Assembly: GCF_021556455.1 (NCBI RefSeq)
Contig: NZ_JAKGCV010000001.1
Coordinates: 1 to 64,000, forward strand
Origin: Streptomyces fuscigenes
Lineage (GTDB): Bacteria; Actinomycetota; Actinomycetes; Streptomycetales; Streptomycetaceae
Direction: 5' to 3'
DNA: 64,000 nucleotides
This document shows positions 46,263-54,506 of this stretch, piece by piece. Numbering within the stretch: the stretch's first letter is position 1; every line of letters begins with the position of its first letter. The notes below the pieces were generated by a model. The model had not been told where the DNA came from. It worked only from the letters and a program-made list of their open reading frames with translations, and ran no database searches. A program made the translations under genes and the position numbers.

Positions 46263-46993
46263 GCCGGTCCCGGCCGCAGGACGTAGCCGACGCCACGCAC
46301 GGTGTGGATCATCGGGGTGCGGCCCGCGTCGATCTTCTTACGCAGGTAGCTGATGTAGAGCTCGACCACGTGGGCCCGCCCTCCGAAGTCGTAGGCCCAC
46401 ACCCGGTCCAGGATCTGCTCCTTGGACAGTACGCGGCGCGGATTGCGCATGAGGAAGCGCAGGAGCTCGAATTCGGTGCGCGACAACTCGACGGGCGTTT
46501 CGTCGCGCCGGACCTCCCGGGCTTCCTCATCCATCACCAGGTCGCCCACGACGAGCCGGTCACCGTTGGGCTCCGCCGCCATCCCCGCGCGTCGCAGCAG
46601 CCCCCGCAGTCGGGCGAGCACCTCTTCCAGGCTGTAGGGCTTGGTCACGTAGTCGTCGCCGCCCGCCGTGATCCCGGCGATGCGGTCCTCGACCGCGTCG
46701 CGCGCCGTGAGGAACAGCACGCAGACGCTGGGCGCCTCCCGGCGCAGCACCCGCAGGATGTGCAGGCCGTCCAGGTCGGGGAGCATCCAGTCCAGCACCA
46801 CCGCGTCGGGACGGAAATCGCGGGCCTGCGTGAGAGCCGCGGCTCCGTCGCCCGCGGTGCGGACCTGCCAGCCCTCGCCGGTCATCGCACGGGCGAGCAC
46901 ATCGGTGACGTCGGGCTCGTCGTCGACGACGAGTACCCGCACCGGGAGTCCGTCGGGGCGGTGCAGGAGCGGGGTGGCGCGCGGTTCGTCCAT
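46259..46993 (-). CDS. OmpR-family response regulator
   Basis: A 244-residue regulator. The receiver domain has the acidic pair D-D-E-P, phosphorylation site Asp68 (V-V-L-D-W-M-L-P) and Lys in T-K-P-Y. It is followed by a winged-helix DNA-binding domain (E-F-E-L-L-R-F-L-M-R-N-P, then R-T-P-M-I-H-T-V-R-G-V-G-Y). First gene of a two-gene operon with its kinase, divergent from the ferric-reductase-like gene. Confidence 0.95.
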   Translation of the reverse strand: MDEPRATPLLHRPDGLPVRVLVVDDEPDVTDVLARAMTGEGWQVRTAGDGAAALTQARDFRPDAVVLDWMLPDLDGLHILRVLRREAPSVCVLFLTARDAVEDRIAGITAGGDDYVTKPYSLEEVLARLRGLLRRAGMAAEPNGDRLVVGDLVMDEEAREVRRDETPVELSRTEFELLRFLMRNPRRVLSKEQILDRVWAYDFGGRAHVVELYISYLRKKIDAGRTPMIHTVRGVGYVLRPGPA

Positions 46994-47041
46994 GGTTCCC
47001 TCAGCATCTCAGGGCACATGTCGGAAGCCGGGCCGGGTGAA

Positions 47042-47061
47042 CCTCTGAGTTTCCTCTGAGT
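47042..47061. promoter_or_regulatory. Direct repeat, candidate response-regulator binding site
   Basis: CCTCTGAGT occurs at 47042-47050 and 47053-47061, exactly 11 bases apart, the usual spacing for OmpR-type dimers. It is in the 170-base region shared by the two-component system and the flavin operon. A related CGGCGCTGTT repeat follows (near 47068 and 47081). Confidence 0.45.
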
Positions 47062-47163
47062 AGGCGCCGGCGCTGTTCCTCGGCGCTGTTTCAGAAGGTA
47101 CACAGAGGTTCCGCTGTGACGCTGTCCACCCAGCACCGAGCGTGTCTCATCCGGAGGAGCGCC

Positions 47164-48525
47164 ATGGCGACCACATCCAGCACGACGTACGACTCCCGCG
47201 GGGTGCGTCACCGGCGGTCACGGCGCAGCCCGGTACCGCTCCTGGCGCAGGTCGTCGTCTGGGCCGGTGCCGCGGGGGTCCTCGCCCTGTGGTGGAGCGA
47301 CACGACGTCGGTGATCGGCGCGGCCGGGTGGCTGACCGGCGCCGGGCGCATCACCGGGCTGCTCGCCGGATACGCGTGTGCCGTCCTGCTCGCGCTCATG
47401 GCCCGCGTGCCGCTGCTCGACCACACGATCGGCACGGACCGGCTCGCCCGCTGGCACGCGCTCGGCGGGCGCTGCACCGTCAGCCTGGCTCTCGCCCACA
47501 CTCTGCTGATCATCTGGGGCTACTCCCTGAGTTCAAACGCGCGGGTGACGAGCCAGGCTGCCACGCTCGTCCTGCACTACCCCGACCTCCTCAAAGGCAC
47601 CGCGGGGTTCCTGCTGTTCCTCGTCACCGCTGTTCTCTCGGCTCGTGCGGCCCGGCGCAGGATGAGCTACGAGACCTGGCACTACCTGCACTTCGCCACG
47701 TACCTCGCGGTCTTTCTCACCTTCGGGCACCAGCTGTCCAACGGGGCGGACTTCGTGGGCAACCGGCCCGCACAGGCCGCCTGGTACGCCCTGTTCGTCG
47801 GCGTCGCGGCGCTCCTGGGGTGGTACCGCTTCGCCGTACCCCTGCGCAGGGGGCTGCGGCACCGGCTGCGCGTGGCCGCCGTGACACCCGAGGCCCCGGG
47901 CGTGGTGTCGGTCCACCTGACGGGGCAGCACCTGGAGGAGCTCGGTGGCCAGGCGGGACAGTTCCTGCGCTGGCGCTTCCTGGCCCCCGGCCTGTGGTGG
48001 ACGGCCAACCCCTACTCCCTGTCGGCTCCGCCACAGCCTGGGCGGCTGCGCATCACCGTGAAGACCGCCGGAGGCCACAGCGCCGCCGTGAGGCACCTGG
48101 CCCCGGGAACCCGGGTCTGGGCCGAGGGGCCCTACGGCAGCTTCACCGCCGATCGCCGCCATTTCGACAAGGTGCTGCTGCTGGCAGGCGGCGTCGGGAT
48201 CACTCCCCTGCGCTCACTCTTCGAGACCCTGCCGGGACAGGTCACACTCGTCTACCGCGCGCGCCGCCTCGACGACCTGGCCCTGCGCCGGGAGCTCGAC
48301 GCGATAGCCGCCCGGCGGCGGGCAGCAGTGCACTACACCGTCGACGAACCGCCCGGGCACCACAGCCCACTCACCGGCCCCGGCCTGAGCGCCCTGGTCC
48401 CGGACCTGGCCGCACACGAGGTCTATCTGTGCGGACCTCCCGGCATGGCGCACGCCGCGATCCAGGCCCTGCGCGACGCGGGTGTACCCCTGCGGCGCAT
48501 CCACCACGAGTCCTTCGCGTTCTGA
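47164..48525 (+). CDS. Ferric-reductase-like transmembrane oxidoreductase
   Basis: A 453-residue protein. The N-terminal half has six membrane helices of the ferric-reductase-like heme domain (W-H-A-L-G-G-R and Y-L-H-F-A-T-Y-L provide candidate heme His). The C-terminal half is a ferredoxin-reductase-type FAD/NAD(P)H module: N-P-Y-S-L-S for flavin, G-G-V-G-I-T-P for pyridine nucleotide, and terminal L-C-G-P-P-G-M. It should pass electrons from cytoplasmic NAD(P)H across the membrane. ATG 47164 has GGAGGAG. Confidence 0.9.
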   Translation: MATTSSTTYDSRGVRHRRSRRSPVPLLAQVVVWAGAAGVLALWWSDTTSVIGAAGWLTGAGRITGLLAGYACAVLLALMARVPLLDHTIGTDRLARWHALGGRCTVSLALAHTLLIIWGYSLSSNARVTSQAATLVLHYPDLLKGTAGFLLFLVTAVLSARAARRRMSYETWHYLHFATYLAVFLTFGHQLSNGADFVGNRPAQAAWYALFVGVAALLGWYRFAVPLRRGLRHRLRVAAVTPEAPGVVSVHLTGQHLEELGGQAGQFLRWRFLAPGLWWTANPYSLSAPPQPGRLRITVKTAGGHSAAVRHLAPGTRVWAEGPYGSFTADRRHFDKVLLLAGGVGITPLRSLFETLPGQVTLVYRARRLDDLALRRELDAIAARRRAAVHYTVDEPPGHHSPLTGPGLSALVPDLAAHEVYLCGPPGMAHAAIQALRDAGVPLRRIHHESFAF

Positions 48526-48537
48526 GGAGCGACCACC

Positions 48538-48969
48538 ATGCGCCGAGCCCTCGTCGTCACCACGGGAATCAGTACCGTCGTGGTGGGACTGCTGGCCGTC
48601 AAGCCCCACCAGCCCGCGGTCCTGTCCGCGCCCGCTTCCCCTCAGTCGTCCGCGCCGACCCCCCGGGGCGGGGCGACGCCCCGCCCCGGGGGGTCGGGCA
48701 CCTTCACCGGATCGTCCGTCGACACCCAGTACGGACCCGTCCAGATCCAGGCGCGGTTGACCCACGGGAGGATCACGTCGATCACAGTCCTGCGGGCACC
48801 CGACCGCAGCGGTCGAGACCAGCAGATCGCCGCCTACGCCCTGCCGCGGTTGACCCGGGAGGCGATGGGCGCGCAGAGCGCCCACATCGACGCCGTGTCC
48901 GGCGCCAGCTACACGAGCCAGGGCTACGTCCAGTCCCTCCAGAGCGCTCTGGACCAGGCCCATGCCTGA
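48538..48969 (+). CDS. Exported FMN-binding protein
   Basis: A 143-residue protein. A signal or anchor helix (residues 4-21) is followed by a Pro/Ser/Thr-rich linker and an FMN-binding domain. The flavinylation motif D-A-V-S-G-A-S-Y-T-S places covalent FMN on Thr126. Its electron source is likely the upstream membrane oxidoreductase and its modifying enzyme the downstream ApbE, whose start overlaps it by eight bases. Confidence 0.9.
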   Translation: MRRALVVTTGISTVVVGLLAVKPHQPAVLSAPASPQSSAPTPRGGATPRPGGSGTFTGSSVDTQYGPVQIQARLTHGRITSITVLRAPDRSGRDQQIAAYALPRLTREAMGAQSAHIDAVSGASYTSQGYVQSLQSALDQAHA

Positions 48970-49729
48970 GCACACGCACGGGCTGCGGCACGTGGAGGAC
49001 GTCATGGGGACCGTCTTCTCCTTCGACATCCGCGACGCGCCGACACCCGACCTCCGCTGCGCCCTCGCCCGGGCCGTCGACGAACTCCACCGGGCCGACG
49101 GAATCTTCTCGACCTACCGCGCGGACAGTTGCATCAGTCGGCTGGACCGCGGAGAGATCGGGATGCACGACTGCCCCCGGGACGTCCTTGAAGTGCTCGA
49201 ACACTGTGCCCACGCCGCCAGGGCCACGGACGGCTGGTTCAGCATCGTTCCGGCCGGCACCCTCGACCCGTCGGGTCTCGTCAAGGGCTGGGCCACGGAG
49301 CGGGCCTCCCGCATACTTCAGGAGGCGGGCGCCCGCCACACCTACGTCAACGGCGGTGGAGACCTGCAGATCACGGGCCGCAGGGCGCCCGGCACACCTT
49401 GGCGTGTCGGCGTCGCCCACCCGCTGCGGCCCGGCGCCCTCGCCACCGTGATCACCATCGACCGGAATCTGGCCGTCGCCACGTCGGGTACGGCGGAGCG
49501 CGGTGTGCACATCTTCAACCCCCACGACGGCAGCCCTGTCAGCGGCTTCGCCTCTCTGACCCTCGTCGGCCCGGGGCTCACCCTGACCGACGCCTACGCC
49601 ACCGCCGCGTTCGCCATGGGCCCGGCCGCCCGCGAATGGGTCGAAGAACAGGACGGCTACGAGGCACTCGCCGTCCTGCCCGACGGCACCGAATGGCGCA
49701 CCCGCGGATTCCACCGCCATGAATCCTGA
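48962..49729 (+). CDS. apbE: FAD:protein FMN transferase
   Basis: A 255-residue ApbE that attaches FMN from FAD to Thr of exported proteins. Family blocks are present: V-M-G-T-V-F-S-F at the start, D-P-S-G-L-V-K-G-W-A, N-G-G-G-D-L-Q, A-T-S-G-T-A-E-R and D-A-Y-A-T-A-A-F with a metal-binding Asp. No signal peptide is obvious, so it may act inside the cell before export of its substrate. The gene overlaps the FMN-binding protein gene. Confidence 0.94.
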   Translation: MPEHTHGLRHVEDVMGTVFSFDIRDAPTPDLRCALARAVDELHRADGIFSTYRADSCISRLDRGEIGMHDCPRDVLEVLEHCAHAARATDGWFSIVPAGTLDPSGLVKGWATERASRILQEAGARHTYVNGGGDLQITGRRAPGTPWRVGVAHPLRPGALATVITIDRNLAVATSGTAERGVHIFNPHDGSPVSGFASLTLVGPGLTLTDAYATAAFAMGPAAREWVEEQDGYEALAVLPDGTEWRTRGFHRHES

Positions 49730-50465
49730 ACCGACCCGGTGATCCCGGCCGGCCGACCCGCCGTCCCCCACCTCTGGAGGAGCAGTCACTGGTCTCGCAC
49801 GCCTGGGCGGGTGCCGACCGCTACGGTGACGGATGCCGCGCCCGCTCGCAGCTGCCTTCAGGCACCGCCGGGCAGGAGGCATCCTGGACGTCCACATGGC
49901 CGACGCGGCCGGGCCGGCCGACTCCGTGCCCCTCTCCACGACCCCGATACCGGGCACCGGCACAACCGGATCCGCGTCGCAGGACGCTTCCACCAGGGTC
50001 TCGCGGGCCCCTCAACGGACGCTCTCCCCGCTCGACCGAGGCGTTCGGTTGCTCCCCCCGCAGTTCATCCAGTCGTCCAGCACCTGGTGCGTCCGGTCGT
50101 CCGCAGCCTGCCGATGGGGCGTCCGGGCTCCCTCCGCTGCCGGGCGCCGCTCGACGTGCGGCTGTGGCGGGGCGGCCGGCCGACGTGTACGGCTGGGCTT
50201 TCGGCCGCTCGCGGTCCGCGTTCCGAAGCAGCGAATGCGCGACCGGGTCCTGCCGAAGGTCTACGACCTTCGGCAGGACCCGATTGGTGCGCGGGATGGT
50301 CCTCGCATTGGAGGAGCGGTTCCCTATCGCTGATACGAGGGCCGTCCCGGCCGATTCATCACCTACCCGACAGGACCTTTCCCACGCGTGGAGTGAAGGG
50401 ACCCGCACAACTGGTGAGGGCGGCGCCGACATGCGGGGCCGCCCTCACCAAGTGTGCGGGTGCTT
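49730..50465. other. Intergenic with no supported gene
   Basis: Frames on both strands lack known domains and plausible starts. The only clear element is the perfect hairpin at 50244-50282. Confidence 0.5.
50244..50282. terminator. Perfect 17-bp hairpin
   Basis: CGGGTCCTGCCGAAGGT and its exact reverse complement flank a five-base loop (CTACG). It has no T-run but would be a very stable RNA hairpin. It lies between convergent genes (apbE and the small hydrophobic protein), so it probably serves as a bidirectional terminator; a relic of a transposon end is the alternative. Confidence 0.5.
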
Positions 50466-50639
50466 CTACCAGCGGTACCAGCGCCCCCGCTTGCCTCCGC
50501 CGTGTGCCGCCGGGCGGATCAGGAAGCCCAGCGCCCACACGATCAAAACGATTATTGCGATCCACCACAGCAGGTGAAGCGCGAAACCCGCACCGGCGAG
50601 AATCAGTGCGAGAAGCAGAACGAGCAGAATGGGAACCAT
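50466..50639 (-). CDS. Small hydrophobic membrane protein
   Basis: A 57-residue protein. It starts M-V-P-I-L-L-V-L-L-L, with two hydrophobic helices separated by a short turn (A-G-A-G-F-A-L-H), then W-W-I-A-I-I-V-L-I-V. The tail is basic (G-G-G-K-R-G-R-W-Y-R-W). A perfect GGAGG is seven to eight bases before ATG 50639. Such proteins are common in Streptomyces and often stress-induced. It lies 280 bases downstream of the RsbQ/RsbP/STAS operon on the same strand. Confidence 0.8.
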   Translation of the reverse strand: MVPILLVLLLALILAGAGFALHLLWWIAIIVLIVWALGFLIRPAAHGGGKRGRWYRW

Positions 50640-50921
50640 GGTTATTACCTCCGAGGAGCCGTATGCCCTCGAGAGGTCATGGCATGTGCCGAATATCGAA
50701 CTCTCTTATGTGCCGCTTGGAGGGGCCCGGCGAACGGGGCTCAGGTGCCGGGTTGTGGTGCCGGCTCGGCGCCCTTCGGCGGGGAGACCTGGTAGCCGAT
50801 GGGCCGCGCAGTTGCCAGCCCCTACGAACGTCCACCGACCGCCGTGGTGTGCGACCGTTGACACCGCGCGCCGGCCTTGGCCAGGCGCCGGGACGGGCCG
50901 TGCCGTGCGGTCGAGACCGGC

Positions 50922-51275
50922 TCAGTGCCTGGCGGAGGTGCGGGCGGTGGCCGCCGAGACGTCCGCGTGCAGGGTGAAGACCTGGTCCAGACCGACGATG
51001 GACAGGATGCGGGCCGTGTTGGCGGGGACGGCGGCCAAGGCGAGGCCGCAATCATGCTCCATGACCACGTTGCGCGCCGCGAGCAGCGCGCTGATCCCGC
51101 TGGAGTCGCAGAACTCCAAAGCGGCCAGGTCCAGGACCAGCAGGTGGCCCGCGGTCAGGGAGAGGCCGGCCACCGCGGTGCGCAGTTCGGGCGCCGTCAT
51201 GTAGTCGAGGTCGCCGGTGATCTCCAGTACGGGACCGGGGGCGGCGTCTCGGGTGGTGATCGTCAGTGGGCTCAT
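50922..51275 (-). CDS. STAS-domain anti-sigma-factor antagonist (RsbV-like)
   Basis: A 117-residue single STAS domain. It has the canonical phospho-acceptor loop C-D-S-S-G-I-S-A (Ser58/59) and a first strand with L-E-I-T-G-D-L-D. When dephosphorylated it should bind an anti-sigma kinase and free a sigma factor. ATG 51275 is one base after the stop of the phosphatase gene, so the two proteins are made together and are likely enzyme and substrate. Confidence 0.92.
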   Translation of the reverse strand: MSPLTITTRDAAPGPVLEITGDLDYMTAPELRTAVAGLSLTAGHLLVLDLAALEFCDSSGISALLAARNVVMEHDCGLALAAVPANTARILSIVGLDQVFTLHADVSAATARTSARH

Positions 51276-51276
51276 G

Positions 51277-52554
51277 TCAGCTTTCACTCACGGTGGTGGG
51301 AAGCGGGGCGGGTACGCCGAGGGCGAGCAGCGCGGTGTCGTCGTCGAGTCCGGTGCCGAAGGAGGCCAACAGGCCGGTCAGGGCAGCGATCAGGGCCTGC
51401 GGGCCGTGCCCGGGCCGGGCGGCGGTGAACTCGCGCAGGGCGTCGTCGCCGTACCGCTCGCGCTGGGGCCCGGTGCGGGCCTCGGTCAGGCCGTCCGTGT
51501 ACAGCAGCAGGGTCTCGCCGGGCAGCAGGTCGGTGCGGGTCGCGCTGAAGTGGGCCTGGGGCAGGACTCCGATGAGCATGCCGCCCGGGGTGGGCAGGTA
51601 GTCCGCGCTGCCGTCTGTGCGCTGGATCAGAGCCGGAGGGTGGCCGCCGGAGGCCAGGTGCACGCCGACGTGCTCGCCGGTGAGGTCGAGGACGCCGTAT
51701 ATGGCGGTGCAGTAGCGGGGATCGCCGCTGGTGTAGCGCTCGTGCAACACCGTGTTCAAGGTGGTCAGGACCGTGACGGGATCGGGATTGTGCAGGGCGG
51801 CGGCGCGCAGCGTGTAGCGGGTCAGTGAGGTCACCGCGGCGGCCTGGGGCCCCTTGCCGCACACGTCTCCGAGGAAGAACGCCCATCTGCCGGTTTCCAG
51901 GGGGAACAGGTCGTAGAAGTCTCCGCCCAGCAGATCCGGGGACGCCGTGTGGTAGTAGGAACCCGCCTCCAGTCCGGGAATCGTGGGCAGCTCCGCGGGC
52001 AGCAGGTTCTGCTGCAGCACCGCGAGAGCCTCCTGGAGCCGGGCTCGGTCCGCCTCGGCCTGCCGGCGTGCCTCCTCGGCCACCGTGCGGCGCCGCAACA
52101 GCTCGCTCTCGTAGGCGCGGCGGTCCCGGGCGTCGAAGACGGTGGTGCGGATCAGCAGCGGCTCGCCCTCCTCGGTGGTCTTCACCTTCGAGGTGACCAG
52201 CACCGGCATCCGGCCCGCGGCGGTCTTGATGTCCATGGCGATGCCGCTGACCGCGCCCTGCATCTGCAGCATGGGCGCGAAGTGCGTCTCGTGGTAGAGC
52301 CTGCCACCCACGGTGAGCAGATCAGCGAAGCGCTTCCGCCCGACCACCTCGGAGCGCTCCAGACCCAGCCAGGCCAGCAACGTGGCGTTGATCTTCGCGA
52401 TCGTGCCGTCCATCAGCGTCGACACGTAGCCGCACGGAGCCTCCTCGTACAGCTCCTCGGCACTGTCCTCCAGCAGCGATGTGAACACCGCGTCCGTGGC
52501 ATCCACGTCCTGTCCCTCGCCCGGCTCGGGCACCTGGTCGGTGCGGCACATCAT
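51277..52554 (-). CDS. PAS-PP2C phosphatase (RsbP-like)
   Basis: A 425-residue protein. It has an N-terminal PAS domain (E-E-A-P-C-G-Y-V-S-T, G-L-E-R-S-E-V-V-G-R), a coiled coil of about 45 residues (R-R-T-V-A-E-E-A-R-R-Q-A-E-A-D-R) and a SpoIIE-type PP2C domain. All metal ligands are present (G-G-D-F-Y-D, G-D-V-C-G-K-G, Y-T-D-G-L-T-E, D-D-D-T-A). It would dephosphorylate the adjacent STAS protein. This architecture is that of Bacillus RsbP, the energy-stress phosphatase. It overlaps the hydrolase stop (TGATG). Confidence 0.92.
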   Translation of the reverse strand: MMCRTDQVPEPGEGQDVDATDAVFTSLLEDSAEELYEEAPCGYVSTLMDGTIAKINATLLAWLGLERSEVVGRKRFADLLTVGGRLYHETHFAPMLQMQGAVSGIAMDIKTAAGRMPVLVTSKVKTTEEGEPLLIRTTVFDARDRRAYESELLRRRTVAEEARRQAEADRARLQEALAVLQQNLLPAELPTIPGLEAGSYYHTASPDLLGGDFYDLFPLETGRWAFFLGDVCGKGPQAAAVTSLTRYTLRAAALHNPDPVTVLTTLNTVLHERYTSGDPRYCTAIYGVLDLTGEHVGVHLASGGHPPALIQRTDGSADYLPTPGGMLIGVLPQAHFSATRTDLLPGETLLLYTDGLTEARTGPQRERYGDDALREFTAARPGHGPQALIAALTGLLASFGTGLDDDTALLALGVPAPLPTTVSES

Positions 52555-53354
52555 CAGACTGCCCCCATGAACTCGGCGATCGCCGCCGCCGTCGCCTGCG
52601 GAGCGCTCAGCTGCGGGCAGTGCCCCGTCGCCTCCAACGTGATCAGCCGACTACCAGGAATCGCGTCGCGGACGTATGCGCCCACCTCCCGGGGCGCGAT
52701 CAGGTCCTGCCGGCACTCCAGGATCAACGTCGGCACGGTGACCGTTCTCAGATCGTTGCGGCTGTCCGACAGAAAGGTCGTGCGGGCGAAGACACGGGCC
52801 ATGTCCGGGTCGGTCGCGCAGAACGAGGCCGTCAGCTCCTGCCCGAGCTCCGGGCGCTCCGCGTTGCCCATGATGACGGGGGCCATCGTCGCCGACCAGC
52901 CCAGATAATTCGACTCCAACGACTCCAGCAACTCCTCGATGTCCTCTGCGCTGAAACCGCCCCGATACCCGTCCTCGTCGACGTAACGGGGTGAGGGGGC
53001 GATCATCACCAGTCGTGCGATGCGGTGCGGGGCTCCGGCCGCCGCGAGTACCCCCACCATCGCACTGACCGAATGTCCCACGAACACCACATCCCGCAGG
53101 TCCAGCTCCTCGACGACGTCCAGCACATCCCGTGCGTAGCCCTCCAGCGAGCCGTAACGCCGCTCGTCCCAGGCCGCCGAGTCCGCCCGACCCGAACCCA
53201 CATAGTCGAAGAGCACCACCCGGTAGGCGTCGGTCAGCAACGGAAGCACCAGGCGCCACATGTTCTGATCGCAGCCGAACCCGTGAGCCAGCAGGAGCAC
53301 CGGTCCGTCCTCGCGGCCGACGACAGTGACATTGTTCCTGCGGCGGATATCCAT
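52554..53354 (-). CDS. rsbQ: Alpha/beta hydrolase, RsbQ-like
   Basis: A 266-residue hydrolase. The triad is Ser95 (G-H-S-V-S), Asp217 (C-R-Q-D-L-I-A-P) and His245 (T-G-H-C-P-Q-L), each within two residues of Bacillus RsbQ (269 residues). The oxyanion block H-G-F-G-C-D-Q-N-M-W is also RsbQ-like. RsbQ is needed for activation of RsbP by an unknown hydrophobic ligand. Start ATG 53354 fits family length. First gene of the rsbQ-rsbP-STAS operon. Confidence 0.9.
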   Translation of the reverse strand: MDIRRRNNVTVVGREDGPVLLLAHGFGCDQNMWRLVLPLLTDAYRVVLFDYVGSGRADSAAWDERRYGSLEGYARDVLDVVEELDLRDVVFVGHSVSAMVGVLAAAGAPHRIARLVMIAPSPRYVDEDGYRGGFSAEDIEELLESLESNYLGWSATMAPVIMGNAERPELGQELTASFCATDPDMARVFARTTFLSDSRNDLRTVTVPTLILECRQDLIAPREVGAYVRDAIPGSRLITLEATGHCPQLSAPQATAAAIAEFMGAV

Positions 53355-53767
53355 ACCCGCCAGTTTCCCACCCCGCCCCGAACGGCAGCAGCCACCCCGG
53401 CTCCTCGATCGGAGCGCTTGGGCCTCGCGGTGTCGGATCGTCCCGGCCTGTTCAACCGGCGCTTCCAACGAAGGTGTGGTCGTGGAGTCGGGGTCGGCAG
53501 CGCATGCGGTGGGCCGCCGGCGGGCCCAGTTGGTCGAGCACAGGATCGCCGGACCGGGACATGACCCGGCCGGGGCGGCCCGCCCGCGAGGTCGCCATCG
53601 GCGAGGTCATCGGCTCCCTGCACGTGGGACACCTGATCAGGAGGGTCGCGTGCGGCTGCCGCGGCACGTCCGGCGATGCCACGGTCCCGGGAACCGCGTC
53701 GACAACGCGTGCCCCGCTGCGGGAGCTGACGGGCTCAGTCGCCGCCCGACGCGACCAGGCGGGTCGC
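53355..53767. other. Intergenic, no gene seen
   Basis: 413 bases between two minus-strand genes. Open frames have no support. The rsbQ promoter should be here but no consensus was convincing. Confidence 0.45.
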
Positions 53768-54100
53768 CTAGTTCGAACCGAGGGAGCACACAGCCAGGAG
53801 GCACAGGTTTCCGCCCTGCGTGTTGCTGACACCGCCGCTGTGCCCGCCTCCCAGTGAACACTGGGCAAGCAGGCAGAGATTGAAGCCCTGTATCCCCTCG
53901 TAGGACGTCGGCATGGCCGGTCGCCCAAACGCCGACGTCCTTTCCTGTCCTGTGGTCCCCGAGTGCCGCACGACGTGGTGGCTCGGCAGCGCGGAGCCAC
54001 TCGCCGATGCGGCCTCGGCCGTGACAGTCGTGGACATCAGCAGGAGGCCGGCGGCCGTGGCCGCAGTGCCCCAACGCAACGCGGAACGGGAGATGGTCAC
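53768..54100 (-). CDS. Small secreted protein with two C-L-L-A-x-C repeats
   Basis: A 110-residue precursor. The signal peptide covers about residues 1-31 (basic start, T-A-A-T-A-A-G-L-L-L-M-S-T, then A-E-A-A). The mature part ends in two near-identical units, N-L-C-L-L-A-Q-C-S-L-G-G and N-L-C-L-L-A-V-C-S-L-G-S, the second at the C terminus. The four Cys have the same C-x4-C spacing. I know no family; it is not a chaplin or rodlin by motif. GTG 54100 follows GGAGG. Confidence 0.8.
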   Translation of the reverse strand: MTISRSALRWGTAATAAGLLLMSTTVTAEAASASGSALPSHHVVRHSGTTGQERTSAFGRPAMPTSYEGIQGFNLCLLAQCSLGGGHSGGVSNTQGGNLCLLAVCSLGSN

Positions 54101-54506
54101 GGATCCTCCGGTACGTCGAATCGAATGTGTCACTCAGCTTCGTTCGGCACCCGGGCCCTCGGGGATTGGTGGCCGCAGACAGACGTGACGCACCTCACCC
54201 TGGCGAACTGTGCGTTTGTGAACATGTGGTGACGTCGTGTGGTGTGCGGCACAAAGTCCAATCCTCGGTCACGGGGCCTCCGAATGGTCCACCGATGGCG
54301 CCCACAGGGGCTAACAGCGGCGGTGGGACCGAACCCGCTGCACGGCCGCGCTCGAAGGAGAGGCACATGCGATGCCACGCCCGCGGAGGAACCCGTGTTC
54401 CTTCGCAAATCCCGTGACGTGGAGGCGACTCCCGCGAGCCTTCTCGATCGCGGGTTCTCCCTTCCTCGCCTGATCTCTCCCGCTCTTACGCAAAGGTGAT
54501 TGCCGC
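54101..54506. other. Divergent intergenic region before the NRPS gene
   Basis: 406 bases with no gene. It must contain promoters for the secreted protein and the NRPS; no clear consensus or iron-box repeat was recognised. AAAGGTGA lies nine bases upstream of the NRPS GTG. Confidence 0.45.

Noticed and set aside
49821-50432. 203-codon minus-strand ORF
   Set aside because: It runs through the perfect hairpin, has no domain similarity and no Shine-Dalgarno.
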